Position numbers and translations under genes: made by a program
The notes under the pieces: generated by a model
Told to the model about the DNA's origin: nothing
The model's input: only the letters and a program-made list of their open reading frames with translations
Database searches by the model: none
In this document: piece after piece, positions 19,797 to 30,091 of the stretch
Layout of the letters: each line of letters opens with the position of its first letter
How positions within the stretch are numbered: the stretch's first letter is position 1
DNA from: Flavobacteriales bacterium
Lineage (GTDB): Bacteria > Bacteroidota > Bacteroidia > Flavobacteriales_D > Sanyastnellaceae
Reading direction: 5' to 3'
Assembly: GCA_016722445.1 (NCBI GenBank)
Contig: JADKIZ010000009.1
Span: 1-64,000, forward strand
DNA length: 64,000 nucleotides

Positions 19797-22700
19797 CTAG
19801 CGGATGATCTGCACTGAACCCTTCTTTTCTATGACTTTATCCTTTTTATCCATAGCTTTAAGGATGTATGGATACCCTCCGTCCGGAACGTAGTAATCTC
19901 CACCTTTAGCTGATCCATCCCAAGGCATGGTGATATCAGTGCTTTGATACACCACATCACCCCATTTATTGAAAATGATGATTTCGAAAGAGGCTAAATC
20001 ATGGCCGTAGCAGAAGAAAACATCATTGATACCATCGTTATCAGGGGTAAAAGTATTTGGGACAAATAGACCACCAGTGGGATAATATTCCTGCGTGATT
20101 CTGCGGCTACAACCTTCTGCAGCCCATGCTGTGAGTGTCACTTCCCAGGTATCAACCGTAGTAAATGTGTGCACCGGATTGTCCTCATTGGATGTGGCCC
20201 CATCTGAGAAAGACCATTCTACCCAGACATCGTTATCGCTGGCATTGGTGAATGCCACCGTAAAATCATCCACATATTCCGCCATGAAATTGGGCGTAAT
20301 CTGACTGACCATCACGACGGTTTCACCAGTAGCGGAATTACCACACTGGTCTTCCGCAACAAGAACAAAGGAAGTAGATGACTCAGGACTTACCGAAATA
20401 TTTTCTGAAGTAGATTGATCATGGGTCCAGGTGTATGAGATGGTGCCCACACCACCTGTTCCAACTCCCGATAAATAAGCCACATCGTTGAGGCAGATGG
20501 AAACATCAGGAGACATGGTTAATTCCACCGGAACAGGAGGAACAAGCACATTTACTTCATCCGCATCTGTATTGCCGCATTCATCAACGATGGTGAGGAC
20601 ATAAGTGTTGTTCACTGGAGTGCTTACAAATGCGCTTGCAGAAGCAGAAAGCGCACCCGTTGCATCTGACCAGCTATAATTGAAAGATCCAATACCACCG
20701 GAAGCCGCACCGTTCAATTCAGCCATTTCTAGACAAGTAATGGTTAGATCAGCACCTGCATCAGCGATGACAGGAACAGGAGGAATAGAAATATTCACCT
20801 GATCCGTATTTTCATTTCCACAATCATCGGTCACCACCAATTCCACAACGGTATCGCCGTTAAATTGGCCTGAATAAGCTGCCGCATTGCCAATGGTAGT
20901 CCCATTCACTTGCCATTGATAAGAATAACCTCCCACACCGCCAGAAACGGAACCTTCAAGGGTCACAGGGTCAGTGCAAATGGTTTCGAGATCCGATCCA
21001 GCATCTACATTCAAAGCAAGTTGTGGTATGGTGAATAAGACTTCATCTTCAGCTGTATTTCCGCATTGGTCCTCAATACTGAGAACGACCGTTTCTGTTT
21101 GTTCAGTTTGGAACAATAAAGTCGAGCCGTTTCCAATGATTCCGCTTTGCAAAGTACATTCATAGGAATAGGCACCCACTCCACCGGAAACATCCGGTGT
21201 GATGAGGGTTTCATCGGTGCATGTCACCGTATAATCCGATCCAAGATCTAGAAGAACAGGGACAGCAGGAATGCTGATTTCAACTTCATCAGATTGAGTG
21301 TTTCCACATTCATCTTCCACCATCAATTCGATGGTCGCATCTTGTGACAACTGAATGGTCAATGATGAAGCAATGCCCACGTTGAAAGCACCGTTGGTCC
21401 AAGTGTAAGAATAAGTTCCGACACCGCCGCTAACCACCGGATTGATCACATTGTTATCAATACAAGTCGCAGTAAAATCGGCACCCAGATTCACATTGAC
21501 AGGAACAGCGGGATAAGTCAAGTTCAGGTTATCCGATGCCGAGATATCGCAGGCGTCGGTTACTGTAAGATTGATGATTTGATCTTGATTATCGGTAAAA
21601 CTAACATCAGGAGTAGTTGCGAAAGGAGCGCCACTATTGGCTGTCCAAGAATATTCATATGGACCAAAACCTCCTGAAACGGTGGATGAAATATCGATCT
21701 GATCAATGCAAGTTGCACTGATATCAGCACCAATGTTGACAGTCAAGGCCGGATTCACAACAAAAAGTACGTTGGCTGTTGAATTCACTGGAGTAACACC
21801 ACAAGTATCGCTGACAGTGAAATTGTAAGACGTTGCAGTGATAGGCGAAACATTGATGGAAAGTGCAGACGATCCAGATTCCCACGCAATATGATAATTA
21901 CCTAAGCCACCTGTGACCTGTGGTGTCAAAGTTGCCTGTTCACCACAGTTGATGTAAACATCATCCATCACTACTTGCAAGTTTGGCAGGTCAGATATCG
22001 CTACATCCACTGTGGTTGACGCACCATTTCCACAACCAACAACACCTAAAAGTTCAACGGTGAATGTTTCCATTCCTTCCAGCACACCATCTTGTATGGC
22101 CACCAAAGGAATGGTCACTTCATCCACACCTGCATCAAAGATTACCTGAGTTGGCAGGGTTTCGAAGTCAATGCCATTTTGTGCCGTTCCGGTCACATTT
22201 AGGTCGAATGTTTGTGGCAGATCCAGACTACCTGTTCTAGTGAATACCAAAGAAGCGGGGTCACAACCCTCATACATTCCACCATTTGCTGGGGCGATAT
22301 TCGGAGCATTGTACGCAGCAGATAGCTGATTACTCATGAAACTTCCTGCTTCGAGGAATACCCAGGAATCATATGATGCATCACTGGCATCGCCAATGGC
22401 CAATTTGATGTGATATGTTTGTCCACATTGAACTTCTGCATATGCCGTAAGTACTACGGTAAAACCATCTGCTTGAATATTGGCCCCACCACCTTCGTTG
22501 TCCACGAAATATTCGTTGTTGTCAATATCGTTCAGGTTATTGATGGTGATAGGAATCGTGGTATTCGGAATCAAAGCAATACTCATGGCATTGTTGGAAA
22601 AAGGACCAGAAATTCCAGGACCACTGATAAAACCGAAAGCATCATTGATGCTACCAACCCATTCGAGGTATTCTTCAGAACTGAAGACATAATTGAAGCT

Positions 22701-23126
22701 CAGGCTATCACCAGTTGGGATGAAATCAAATTCGAGCACGGCTGTATTGTTCAAATCCATGCCGCTTAATTCATATAAATCCGCATCTCCTACTCCATCG
22801 AGAACAGTAGGATCAGGAGGTCCGCCGGCATAACCGGGATCATTGTTTGGACCGGCGGCTCCAGAAACATTCCCTGTTCCCATTACCAATCCATAACCTA
22901 TTCCCAATCCACAACCATTGCAATCGAAAGCTCCAATTTGATCGGCTGATCCCTGAAAAGTAATATTACTAGCGGTAACACCTGGTCCGAGGAAGACATT
23001 TTGTACACCATCAGAAGCGTTGACAACATTGTCAACTGTAAGTTGAGCATTTAATTGAAGGAAGCCGCTAAACACAAGGAAAAATGTAGCGACCAGAGAA
23101 CTCTGCCGGAAGTAATTTGATTTCAT
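19797..23126 (-). CDS. Large choice-of-anchor-L adhesin-like protein with seven SprB-type repeats and type B sorting domain
   Basis: The ATG at 23126 (MKSNYFRQSS) begins a signal peptide ending FLQLNA. Domains in order are a choice-of-anchor-L domain (about residues 30-270), a Calx-beta-like segment (TFDLNVTGTAQNGIDFETLP), seven SprB-like repeats of about 80 residues, a PKD-like domain (VEWSFSDGATSNEDNPVHTF), and a type B/CHU_C domain (VPNTFTPDNDGINDVF, IIIFNKWGDVVY). Each repeat carries SGGxGxYxYxW and ends near DxCG. The protein is probably a surface adhesin or gliding-related protein. Confidence 0.88.
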   Translation of the reverse strand: MKSNYFRQSSLVATFFLVFSGFLQLNAQLTVDNVVNASDGVQNVFLGPGVTASNITFQGSADQIGAFDCNGCGLGIGYGLVMGTGNVSGAAGPNNDPGYAGGPPDPTVLDGVGDADLYELSGMDLNNTAVLEFDFIPTGDSLSFNYVFSSEEYLEWVGSINDAFGFISGPGISGPFSNNAMSIALIPNTTIPITINNLNDIDNNEYFVDNEGGGANIQADGFTVVLTAYAEVQCGQTYHIKLAIGDASDASYDSWVFLEAGSFMSNQLSAAYNAPNIAPANGGMYEGCDPASLVFTRTGSLDLPQTFDLNVTGTAQNGIDFETLPTQVIFDAGVDEVTIPLVAIQDGVLEGMETFTVELLGVVGCGNGASTTVDVAISDLPNLQVVMDDVYINCGEQATLTPQVTGGLGNYHIAWESGSSALSINVSPITATSYNFTVSDTCGVTPVNSTANVLFVVNPALTVNIGADISATCIDQIDISSTVSGGFGPYEYSWTANSGAPFATTPDVSFTDNQDQIINLTVTDACDISASDNLNLTYPAVPVNVNLGADFTATCIDNNVINPVVSGGVGTYSYTWTNGAFNVGIASSLTIQLSQDATIELMVEDECGNTQSDEVEISIPAVPVLLDLGSDYTVTCTDETLITPDVSGGVGAYSYECTLQSGIIGNGSTLLFQTEQTETVVLSIEDQCGNTAEDEVLFTIPQLALNVDAGSDLETICTDPVTLEGSVSGGVGGYSYQWQVNGTTIGNAAAYSGQFNGDTVVELVVTDDCGNENTDQVNISIPPVPVIADAGADLTITCLEMAELNGAASGGIGSFNYSWSDATGALSASASAFVSTPVNNTYVLTIVDECGNTDADEVNVLVPPVPVELTMSPDVSICLNDVAYLSGVGTGGVGTISYTWTHDQSTSENISVSPESSTSFVLVAEDQCGNSATGETVVMVSQITPNFMAEYVDDFTVAFTNASDNDVWVEWSFSDGATSNEDNPVHTFTTVDTWEVTLTAWAAEGCSRRITQEYYPTGGLFVPNTFTPDNDGINDVFFCYGHDLASFEIIIFNKWGDVVYQSTDITMPWDGSAKGGDYYVPDGGYPYILKAMDKKDKVIEKKGSVQIIR
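20300..21985 (-). repeat. Seven tandem SprB-like protein repeats (about 80 residues each)
   Basis: Seven units of about 240 bp encode a pattern of a Cys near position 10 (for example DFTATCID, DLTITCLE), SGGxGxYxYxW, and a second Cys in DxCGN near position 70. The pairing suggests one disulfide per unit. Unit boundaries are approximate. Confidence 0.7.
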
Positions 23127-23212
23127 CACAAGTTGGTTAAAAAGCACCGTTGCTAAAGTAGTCAGGTTTCAGGTAATATGACCAACGGCGGTGGGTTTTG
23201 GTTGCAAGGTTT

Positions 23213-23220
23213 TATCTTTG
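23213..23220 (+). promoter_or_regulatory. Candidate -7 element before the ABC ATPase gene
   Basis: TATCTTTG is an exact TAnnTTTG match, but it ends only four bases before the ATG at 23225, so the transcript would be almost leaderless. No -33 box was seen at normal spacing. Confidence 0.3.
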
Positions 23221-23224
23221 ACCT

Positions 23225-23917
23225 ATGCAGGAAATTATCAGAATTGAAAACCTTACTAAATTCTACAAAATTGGAGATGAAGTCATTAAAGCATTAAATG
23301 GCGTCAATTTGTCCATTTCCAAAAATGAGTATGTAGCCTTGATGGGGCCCTCTGGCTCTGGAAAAAGTACCATCATGAATATCATCGGTTGTCTAGACAC
23401 GCCAACCAGTGGCAGATATTTTCTGAATGGTCCTGATGTAGCCAAATTGGTAGACTCAGACCTCGCAGAAATTCGCAATAAAGAAATTGGATTTGTCTTT
23501 CAGACATTCAACCTATTACCCAGATACAGCGCATTGGACAATGTCGCATTGCCGCTTGTTTACGCAGGTGTTCCCAAAGAAGAGAGGAACAAAAGAGCAA
23601 AACTTGTGCTGGAACAAGTTGGTTTAGGAGAAAGAATCAAACACAAACCGAATGAATTGTCAGGTGGTCAAAGACAGCGTGTTGCAGTTGCGAGAGCCTT
23701 AGTGAACAGGCCTTCGATTATACTTGCCGATGAACCAACCGGTAATCTTGACACCAAGACCAGTCATGAGATCATGAATCTATTCGACGAGATTCATGCC
23801 GCTGGAAATACCATCATTATCGTAACCCACGAAGAAGATATCGCTCGAATGGCACGTCGCATTGTGCGACTGCGTGATGGCGTAGTGGAGAGTGATGCAG
23901 CGAATACGCGCGCTTGA
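23225..23917 (+). CDS. MacB/LolD-type ABC transporter ATPase
   Basis: This is a 230-residue nucleotide-binding subunit. Walker A is GPSGSGKST at residues 41-49, the Q-loop is FVFQTFNLLP, the signature is LSGGQRQRVA, Walker B is IILADEPTGNLD, and the switch histidine is in IVTHEEDIA. The FNLLPRYSALDN segment is typical of the LolD/MacB/FtsE group that works with FtsX-type permeases by mechanotransmission. No permease is adjacent; the one at 32986-34226 is a candidate partner by family. Confidence 0.92.
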   Translation: MQEIIRIENLTKFYKIGDEVIKALNGVNLSISKNEYVALMGPSGSGKSTIMNIIGCLDTPTSGRYFLNGPDVAKLVDSDLAEIRNKEIGFVFQTFNLLPRYSALDNVALPLVYAGVPKEERNKRAKLVLEQVGLGERIKHKPNELSGGQRQRVAVARALVNRPSIILADEPTGNLDTKTSHEIMNLFDEIHAAGNTIIIVTHEEDIARMARRIVRLRDGVVESDAANTRA

Positions 23918-23948
23918 ATTATGAATTATGAGTTATGAATTATGAATT
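23916..23948 (+). repeat. TTATGAA heptamer repeat upstream of asnS
   Basis: Tandem TTATGAA/TTATGAG heptamers, about four units, begin at the stop codon of the ABC ATPase. A longer array of the same unit follows asnS at 25572-25610. The remaining gap up to 24138 holds nothing I recognise. Confidence 0.6.
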
Positions 23949-24138
23949 TGGGAAGGGTGGGTTGTAAAAGGGAATCGTGGTTTCTGAATGGGTTTGGATG
24001 AGACAATTTGGGAATAAAAATTCAGAGAAGACGAGAGGGAATACTGGTCATTTTTGGCTTTCATGACTTCTGGGCGATCCTAATCAGCATGATTCGTGTT
24101 AAACGCTAAATTCGCGGCCTCAAAAATCCATTCGAAAG

Positions 24139-25573
24139 ATGAGGTCAGAAATTGTCAAACTATTCGCAGAACAACCAGTCGGGACAGAAGTAACAGTAAA
24201 AGGCTGGGTACGTACCTTCCGCAATGATCAATTTATTTCAGTGAGTGATGGCAGTACCATCCGCACTTTGCAGGTTGTCGTAAACAAAGAAAATTATGAC
24301 GATTCTACCTTAAAAAGGATACAAACCGGAACATGCATTTCAGTTTCCGGCAGATTGGAAAAAAGTCTTGGAAAAGGACAAGACATTGAACTCATTTGTT
24401 CATCACTGGAAATTTTGGGCGATTGCAATCCTGACGAGTTTCCGATTCAGATGAAACGCCACTCCCTCGAATTTTTGAGAGAAAAAGCACACTTGAGATT
24501 TCGTACCAACACTTTTGGTGCAGTTTTCCGCGTGCGGCATCACCTCGCTTTTGCTATACACAAATTCTTCAATGACCGTGGATTCTTTTTACCTCCACTC
24601 CCCTATCATCACCGGAAGTGATGCAGAAGGTGCCGGAGAAATGTTTCGCGTGACGAATCTCAATCTAGACGAAATTGCCAAAACCGGCAAAGTAGATTAC
24701 AGCCAGGACTTTTTTGGCAAGACCACCAACCTCACAGTAAGTGGTCAACTTGAAGCTGAGCTTGCTGCCCTTGCTTTGGGAAAAGTCTACACATTCGGTC
24801 CAACTTTCCGTGCAGAAAATTCCAATACCAGTCGACACCTCGCTGAGTTTTGGATGATCGAACCAGAAGTCGCTTTCAATGACATCCATGACAACATGGA
24901 CCTCGGTGAAGCCTGTTTAAAATTCTGTCTTCAATATGCCCTTGAAAATTGCAAAGACGATCTTGAATTTCTGCAGGAACGTGAAACCAATGAAGACAAA
25001 CAAAAGCCTGTAGATGAGAGACAGTCCATGCCATTGCTCGAAAGATTGCACATGGTCGTGAACAATGACTTCGTTCGAATCTCTTATACAGAAGCAATCG
25101 AAATCCTGCTACAGTCTAACCATTACAAAAAGAAAAAATTCAAATACCCTGTAGAATGGGGAATTGATATGCAGAGTGAACACGAACGATATCTCGTGGA
25201 AAAACACTTCCAGAAACCTGTGATCATTACAGGCTATCCGGCTGCCATCAAAGCATTTTATATGCGCATGAATGAGCAAGATGCACAAGGACGCAAGACT
25301 GTTGCGGCCATGGACATTCTTGTACCAGGCATCGGAGAAATCATAGGCGGTTCACAACGTGAAGAACGTTATGAAGTGCTTCTTGAAAAATGCAAACAAT
25401 TCAATATTCCTGAAGACCATATTTGGTGGTATCTCGAAACCAGAAAATTCGGAACATGTCCACATGCTGGTTTCGGAATGGGCTTCGAACGACTCATCAT
25501 GTTCGTCACCGGAATGACGAATATCCGCGATGTGATTCCTTTTCCAAGGACACCGCAAAACGCGGAATTCTGA
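24139..25573 (+). CDS. asnS: Asparaginyl-tRNA synthetase (one-base insertion at 24586-24590)
   Basis: AsnRS charges tRNA-Asn. The N-terminal OB-fold anticodon-binding domain (GTEVTVKGWVRTFRNDQFI) is followed by the class II catalytic core with FRAENSNTSRHLAEF (motif 2), SGQLEAELAAL and GFGMGFERLIMF (motif 3). Motif 3 ends with the usual IPFPRTPQNAEF. The frame is broken by one extra T in the T5 run at 24586-24590; removing it joins RGFF to YLHSPIITGSDAEGAGEMF. An essential gene interrupted this way points to a sequence error. Confidence 0.95.
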
Positions 25574-25610
25574 TTATGAATTATGAGTTATGAATTATGA
25601 ATTATGAATT
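25572..25610 (+). repeat. TTATGAA heptamer repeat downstream of asnS
   Basis: At least five TTATGAA/TTATGAG units start at the asnS stop. They are followed at 25634-25666 by a second AT-rich direct repeat built on TTAAATTTTAAATC-type units. Confidence 0.6.
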
Positions 25611-25672
25611 CAATATTTGAATGGTGGAGGCCAATCTTAAATTTTAAATCTTAAATTTTGAATTTCAGAATA

Positions 25673-27327
25673 CTAGTTGTTCATCAGCTCCTTCGCATTT
25701 TCGATGGCGGCTTTTGAAATCGATTTTCCGCTGAGCATTTCAGCCAGTTCATTCACGCGATCTTCACCCGTGATTTCTTTGACAAACGTTGATGTAGAAT
25801 TTTTATCTGTGGTTTTGAAGACTTTCAGGTGATGCTCTGCTTTACCTGCAATTTGCGGCAAGTGAGTAATGGTGAGCAATTGCATACCTTCACTCATTCC
25901 CTTCAAAATAGAACCAATTTTTTTCCCGACTTCACCGCTCACACCTTGATCAATTTCATCGAGAATCAGAACAGGCAATTGTTTGTGTTTAGAAATAGAA
26001 GCTTTGATGGCGAGCATGACGCGAGAAATTTCACCGCCGCTGGCCACCGCTTTCACTGGCTGTAATTGTCCGCCTTTATTGGCTCGAAACAGAAAATTGA
26101 TTTCGTCCAAACCGAAAGCATGAAAGTCTTTGGAGGATGAAATATCGATGACCAATTCGGCGTGTTCGAGACTCAATTCTGTAAAATATTTTTTCACTTC
26201 ACTTGAAGCTGCGATGGCCGCCTTTTTTCTGGTAGCGGTGATTTGACCTGCCAAATTTGTCATCTCAATTTTGAAACCATCAACCTTGTTTTTTAATTCG
26301 TCGATGCGTTCGTCAAAATTGCCAAAACCTTGTGACTTCTCCGCCAATTCTGCCCGAAGACGAATCAACTCCTCCACAGAATTCAAACCATGTTTTTTCT
26401 GAAGAAGATACAACTGAGAAAGTTCTTCGTTGATGATTTCAGTGCGCCTGTCATCGGTGCTAATACCCTCTCCAAACGCCTCCATTTCACGGTTGAGGTC
26501 TTGTAATTCGATGTAACAACTATCCAGACGTTTTGAAAATTCTCCCAATGATTGATTGAATGATTCGATTTTAGAAACCGAAGACTTCGCATGTTTGAGC
26601 GCTGGTAAAACACCTTGTACATCATGGTCCAATGACCTGCATACGCCATCGAGTGTTGACTTGATGGTTTCCGCATTGTTCAATGTATCGAGTTCTTGTT
26701 CGAGTGCTTGTTGATCCAAACCATCCAGGTTGGCCTTTTCTAGTTCACCAAGTTGGAACTGAACAAAGTCTAATTCTCTTCGAAGAGATGCTTCATTCAC
26801 CAACACATTTTCCAATTCAGATTTTACTTCCTTGTATTGATCAAAAACAGTATTGTACTCACGTATCAATTCAACGTTTTTAGCGAATGCATCCACTACA
26901 CCAAACTGAAAATCGCGTTGGCCAAGCAAAGAGTTTTCATGCTGACTGTGAATATCTACCAGCGCTTCACCCAATGTGCGTAATGTTGCCAATTGCACTG
27001 GCGTATCATTGATGAATGCTCTGCTTTTACCACCAGGAGATATTTCCCTGCGAATGGTAGTTTGTTCTTCATAGTCAAGATCCGCCTCTTTGAAGAATTT
27101 TTGAGACCATAACCCTTCAGGTCAAAAATAGCCTCGACAATACACTTCTGTTTTTCATCACGAATAGACTTTGAATCTGCGCGCTCACCGAGCAGCATTC
27201 CAAATGCTCCAAGGAGGATAGATTTACCACTGCCGGTTTCACCGGTAATGGCTGTCATTCCCTTGTGGAAATTCAGTTGCACTTCATCAATGAGTGCGTA
27301 ATTGGAGATAAATAGAGACTTGAGCAT
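25673..27327 (-). CDS. recN: DNA repair protein RecN (one-base loss near 27097)
   Basis: RecN is an SMC-like ATPase that tethers DNA ends in double-strand-break repair. The N-terminus has LFISNYALIDEVQLNF and Walker A GETGSGKSIL. The middle is a coiled coil. The C-terminus has VASGGEISRVMLAIK (signature) and VLILDEIDQGVSGEV (Walker B), then LLTITHLPQIAGKA. Two frames meet near 27097; restoring one T gives GYGLKNFFKEADLDYEEQTTIRREISPGG. It is the last gene of the bamD-rpoZ-coaBC-porD-recN strand block. Confidence 0.93.
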
Positions 27328-27419
27328 AACCGCAGTGCTGTACCGACAAATTTCAGCTATTGGAGGTTGATTCCGAAAGAATAATTATGCACAGCAGGAA
27401 TATTTCATGCCTGCATAGG

Positions 27420-28319
27420 CTACTGCAAAATTTTATCGTATTTCCCGATGTTACCGGGATCAATGAGTTTGCAGGTTTCCGCTATCGGGGTCTTCTCTTC
27501 AGGAGGCACAGGTTTGAAGATATTGACGATCTCATCACCCTTTGCATAAAAAAAGATCTGCATATTGTAAGATGATGGTTTGATCTTATGAACGTTTTTC
27601 AATTCCACAATAGCATCCGAAATCGCTTGTCTGGCTTCAGTAGGATTGATATAAAATTTATCCAGTCCTTTTCTGTGATAATTGTACAAACACTCACGAA
27701 TCGGTTTAAAAGTTTGAGTCAGGATATTTTCAATAAGCCAATAACGATTCTGTCTACCCTTCTCGTTGCTTTTCCAGCCCGGTTCAGGGGCGTTTTGCGC
27801 ATTGTTTATAATGGTCTGGCAAAGCAAATAATTGTCAGTGCCACCTTCCATGGAAAATGTATCATAGTCCATGGCCAGTATCAAATTGGCATAGAAAGCC
27901 AATACACTGCTGAGGTTATCGCGATGCTGATCATTGCTCCATTGAATCATGGTGTTTTCCTGAAAAACAAATTCAAAATCGCGATCGTTGATATTGAGTA
28001 CTGAAGTTTTGTAATCAGAATAGTAGACAGGCCTACTGCTGGTCACCTGCATGCTACCTTTAAAAGAACGCACATCCACTTGTTGTTCGATGGTAATTTG
28101 AAATGTGCAGTCGATTTTTTCATCCTGGGTCCATTGATCTTTCGACCATTTCCGGCTATTCAGAAATTCCGTGATGGTAGCGTCCATCGTCTGGAACAGC
28201 TCCGGTGGCGACATCACCTGTTGAGGCAGCAGAATATTAACGGATGCATTTAGCTCCTGTGCATTTGAATAAATGGCACAAAACAGAGCGATGATGATGA
28301 TGATAAAAGTCTTTTTCAT
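27420..28319 (-). CDS. porD: DUF4835 family protein, PorD-like T9SS-associated protein
   Basis: The 299-residue protein has a signal peptide ending IYSNAQ. ELNASVNILLPQQV at the start of the mature chain, then FLNSRKWSKDQW and YYSDYKTSVLNINDRDF, are typical of DUF4835 proteins, which include PorD from the type IX secretion/gliding gene set. The start overlaps the coaBC stop by four bases. The gene order with coaBC and recN is conserved in many Bacteroidota. A direct role in T9SS is less certain than family membership. Confidence 0.85.
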   Translation of the reverse strand: MKKTFIIIIIALFCAIYSNAQELNASVNILLPQQVMSPPELFQTMDATITEFLNSRKWSKDQWTQDEKIDCTFQITIEQQVDVRSFKGSMQVTSSRPVYYSDYKTSVLNINDRDFEFVFQENTMIQWSNDQHRDNLSSVLAFYANLILAMDYDTFSMEGGTDNYLLCQTIINNAQNAPEPGWKSNEKGRQNRYWLIENILTQTFKPIRECLYNYHRKGLDKFYINPTEARQAISDAIVELKNVHKIKPSSYNMQIFFYAKGDEIVNIFKPVPPEEKTPIAETCKLIDPGNIGKYDKILQ

Positions 28320-29521
28320 TTTTCAATCAACTGGCAAATCTCCTGCACGATATCCTCCGCAACTTTTGACTTGGCCTTCAACCCGAATTCTTTGGATTTA
28401 TTGCCCGGCCAAATTAAGGTGATTTTATTGGTGTCAGTTCCAAAACCCGCACCTTCATCTTTCAATGAGTTTAAGACGATGAAGTCGAGGTTTTTCTTTT
28501 CAAGTTTTTTTTCTGCGTTTTTCAGTTCATCCTCAGTTTCCAGGGCAAACCCGATCAAAATTTGATCTTGTCTTTTCATGGCACCAAGAGAAGAAGCGAT
28601 GTCCACTGTTTTGACCATAGGCAATGACCATAACTCCTCCTTCTTCTTCACTTTTTCCGGCGCAATAGAAGCTGGTTTATAATCGGCAACAGCGGCTGCC
28701 ATGATAGTGATATCGGAATGGTCGAATTCGGTTTTACATACCTCAAACATTTCATCCGCGGACATCACCTTTTTGAGCTTCACCATGGGATGACTGATCG
28801 TTTCTTTCACCAGTCCGGCAACCAGCGTAACATCCGCTCCTTTGTTAGCCAATTCCAGTGCAAGTGCAAATCCCATTTTCCCCGAAGAAAAATTGCCGAT
28901 AAAACGCACCGGGTCGATCTTTTCGAAAGTAGGACCCGCTGTTACCAATGCCTTTTTACCTTTCAAAGGCAGAACCGGATGAAAAAAGTTCACCACAGCA
29001 GCGAAGATTTCTTCCGGCTCCTCCATCCTGCCCTTTCCACTCAAACCACTGGCCAATTCGCCTTCTTGCGGCGACAAGATGATGTGACCAAACGATCTTA
29101 TTTTTCTCAAATTCTCTAGAGTACCCGGATGTAAAAACATATCACGGTCCATAGCTGGTGCGACCATGACAGGACATTTTGCACTCATGTAGACCGCCAT
29201 CAGAAAATTATCGCATTGAGCGCTTGCCATTTTGCTGAGTGTGTCAGCGGAAAGTGGCGCCAAAACCATGAGGTCGGCCCAGAGGGCAAGATCCACGTGA
29301 TGATTCCATTCGCCAGAATCTTTATTTTGGGTAAAATCAGAGAAGACCGGATTCTTAGAAAGAGTTGAAAAGGTCAATGGTGTCACGAATTCGAGCGCTC
29401 CGGGCGACATCACCACTTTCACTTCAGCACCAGACTGGATAAGCAATCTGGTGAGAAATGCAGATTTGTAGGCCGCAATGCTCCCGGTGACACCAAGCAA
29501 TATTTTTTTTCCTTTCAACAT
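28316..29521 (-). CDS. coaBC: Bifunctional phosphopantothenoylcysteine decarboxylase/phosphopantothenate-cysteine ligase
   Basis: CoaBC carries out two steps of coenzyme A synthesis. The N-terminal flavoprotein CoaC domain shows GVTGSIAAYKS and VAPAMDRDMF, near residue 120 (family PxMNxxMW region). The C-terminal CoaB domain has TAGPTFEKIDPVRFIGN and SSGKMGFALA, then ADYKP and KTVDI. The 401 residues match the usual fused form. It overlaps porD and lies downstream of rpoZ after a terminator hairpin and a gap of about 225 bases. Confidence 0.95.
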   Translation of the reverse strand: MLKGKKILLGVTGSIAAYKSAFLTRLLIQSGAEVKVVMSPGALEFVTPLTFSTLSKNPVFSDFTQNKDSGEWNHHVDLALWADLMVLAPLSADTLSKMASAQCDNFLMAVYMSAKCPVMVAPAMDRDMFLHPGTLENLRKIRSFGHIILSPQEGELASGLSGKGRMEEPEEIFAAVVNFFHPVLPLKGKKALVTAGPTFEKIDPVRFIGNFSSGKMGFALALELANKGADVTLVAGLVKETISHPMVKLKKVMSADEMFEVCKTEFDHSDITIMAAAVADYKPASIAPEKVKKKEELWSLPMVKTVDIASSLGAMKRQDQILIGFALETEDELKNAEKKLEKKNLDFIVLNSLKDEGAGFGTDTNKITLIWPGNKSKEFGLKAKSKVAEDIVQEICQLIEK

Positions 29522-29702
29522 GAAATTTCAACGTGAACAGACAAATGTAGGGCGGCTTAGAGCCCGTTATGGTCAACTTCCGTGTCTACATAGATATTTT
29601 TTTCCTCAATAGATCCGACTATTCATGAAAAAAGCCCTGTCTACACTTTTATCGACCGAATTACAATCTCAAGTCAAAATCGCAACAGGCTCTTGGAAAT
29701 AA

Positions 29703-29726
29703 AAAAGATGGCCGAAGCCATCTTTT
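29703..29726 (-). terminator. Rho-independent terminator downstream of rpoZ
   Basis: A perfect 10-bp stem (AAAAGATGGC / GCCATCTTTT) with a CGAA/TTCG loop is followed on the minus strand by a T-rich run. It sits 22 bases after the rpoZ stop. This would separate bamD-rpoZ from coaBC, so those genes may not form a single operon. Confidence 0.85.
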
Positions 29727-29747
29727 ATTTTTTTCGCTGAAGAAAGA

Positions 29748-30080
29748 TCAATTGGCTGGTTCTTCCGGATAACGGTAGTGAATAGCACCATCAATCAATT
29801 CTTGCACAGCAATGCTATGTGGTTTTGGAAGTCTTTCATAGTGACGGCTGATCTCGATTTGTTCACGGTTTTCGAAAACTTCCTCGAGATTGTCGCTGTG
29901 ACTTCCGAACTCTTCCAATTTCTGGTTGAGCTCCTCTTTCATTTCGCGGCTGATCTGATTGGCGCGTTTGTTCAGGAGAACAATAGTTTCAAAAAGATTA
30001 CCATCCACCTTTCCATAAAGTTCGCTTGTGTTGCGAGTTACGGTGGTTTTTGCAGCGTTTGTATTTTTAAAATTACTCAT
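29748..30080 (-). CDS. rpoZ: DNA-directed RNA polymerase omega subunit
   Basis: Omega aids beta-prime folding and core assembly. The 110-residue Bacteroidota form is longer than the E. coli form. It carries TSELYGKVDGNLFETIVLLNKRANQI, in which the ARRANQ-like segment is recognisable, and a C-terminal region ending HYRYPEEPAN. It follows bamD by 11 bases. Confidence 0.88.
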   Translation of the reverse strand: MSNFKNTNAAKTTVTRNTSELYGKVDGNLFETIVLLNKRANQISREMKEELNQKLEEFGSHSDNLEEVFENREQIEISRHYERLPKPHSIAVQELIDGAIHYRYPEEPAN

Positions 30081-30091
30081 GTCTGTACCGT

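Noticed and set aside
20300..21985. Repeats considered as a CRISPR array
   Set aside because: Unit length of about 240 bp in a continuous coding frame and protein-level conservation; no short direct repeats with unique spacers.
24139..25573. asnS considered as a pseudogene
   Set aside because: A single T in a T5 run breaks the frame and all motifs on both sides are intact, so sequence error is much more likely in an essential gene.
23916..25666. asnS considered as cargo of a mobile element because of flanking repeats
   Set aside because: The repeats are short heptamer arrays in direct orientation, with no transposase, inverted ends or target duplications visible.
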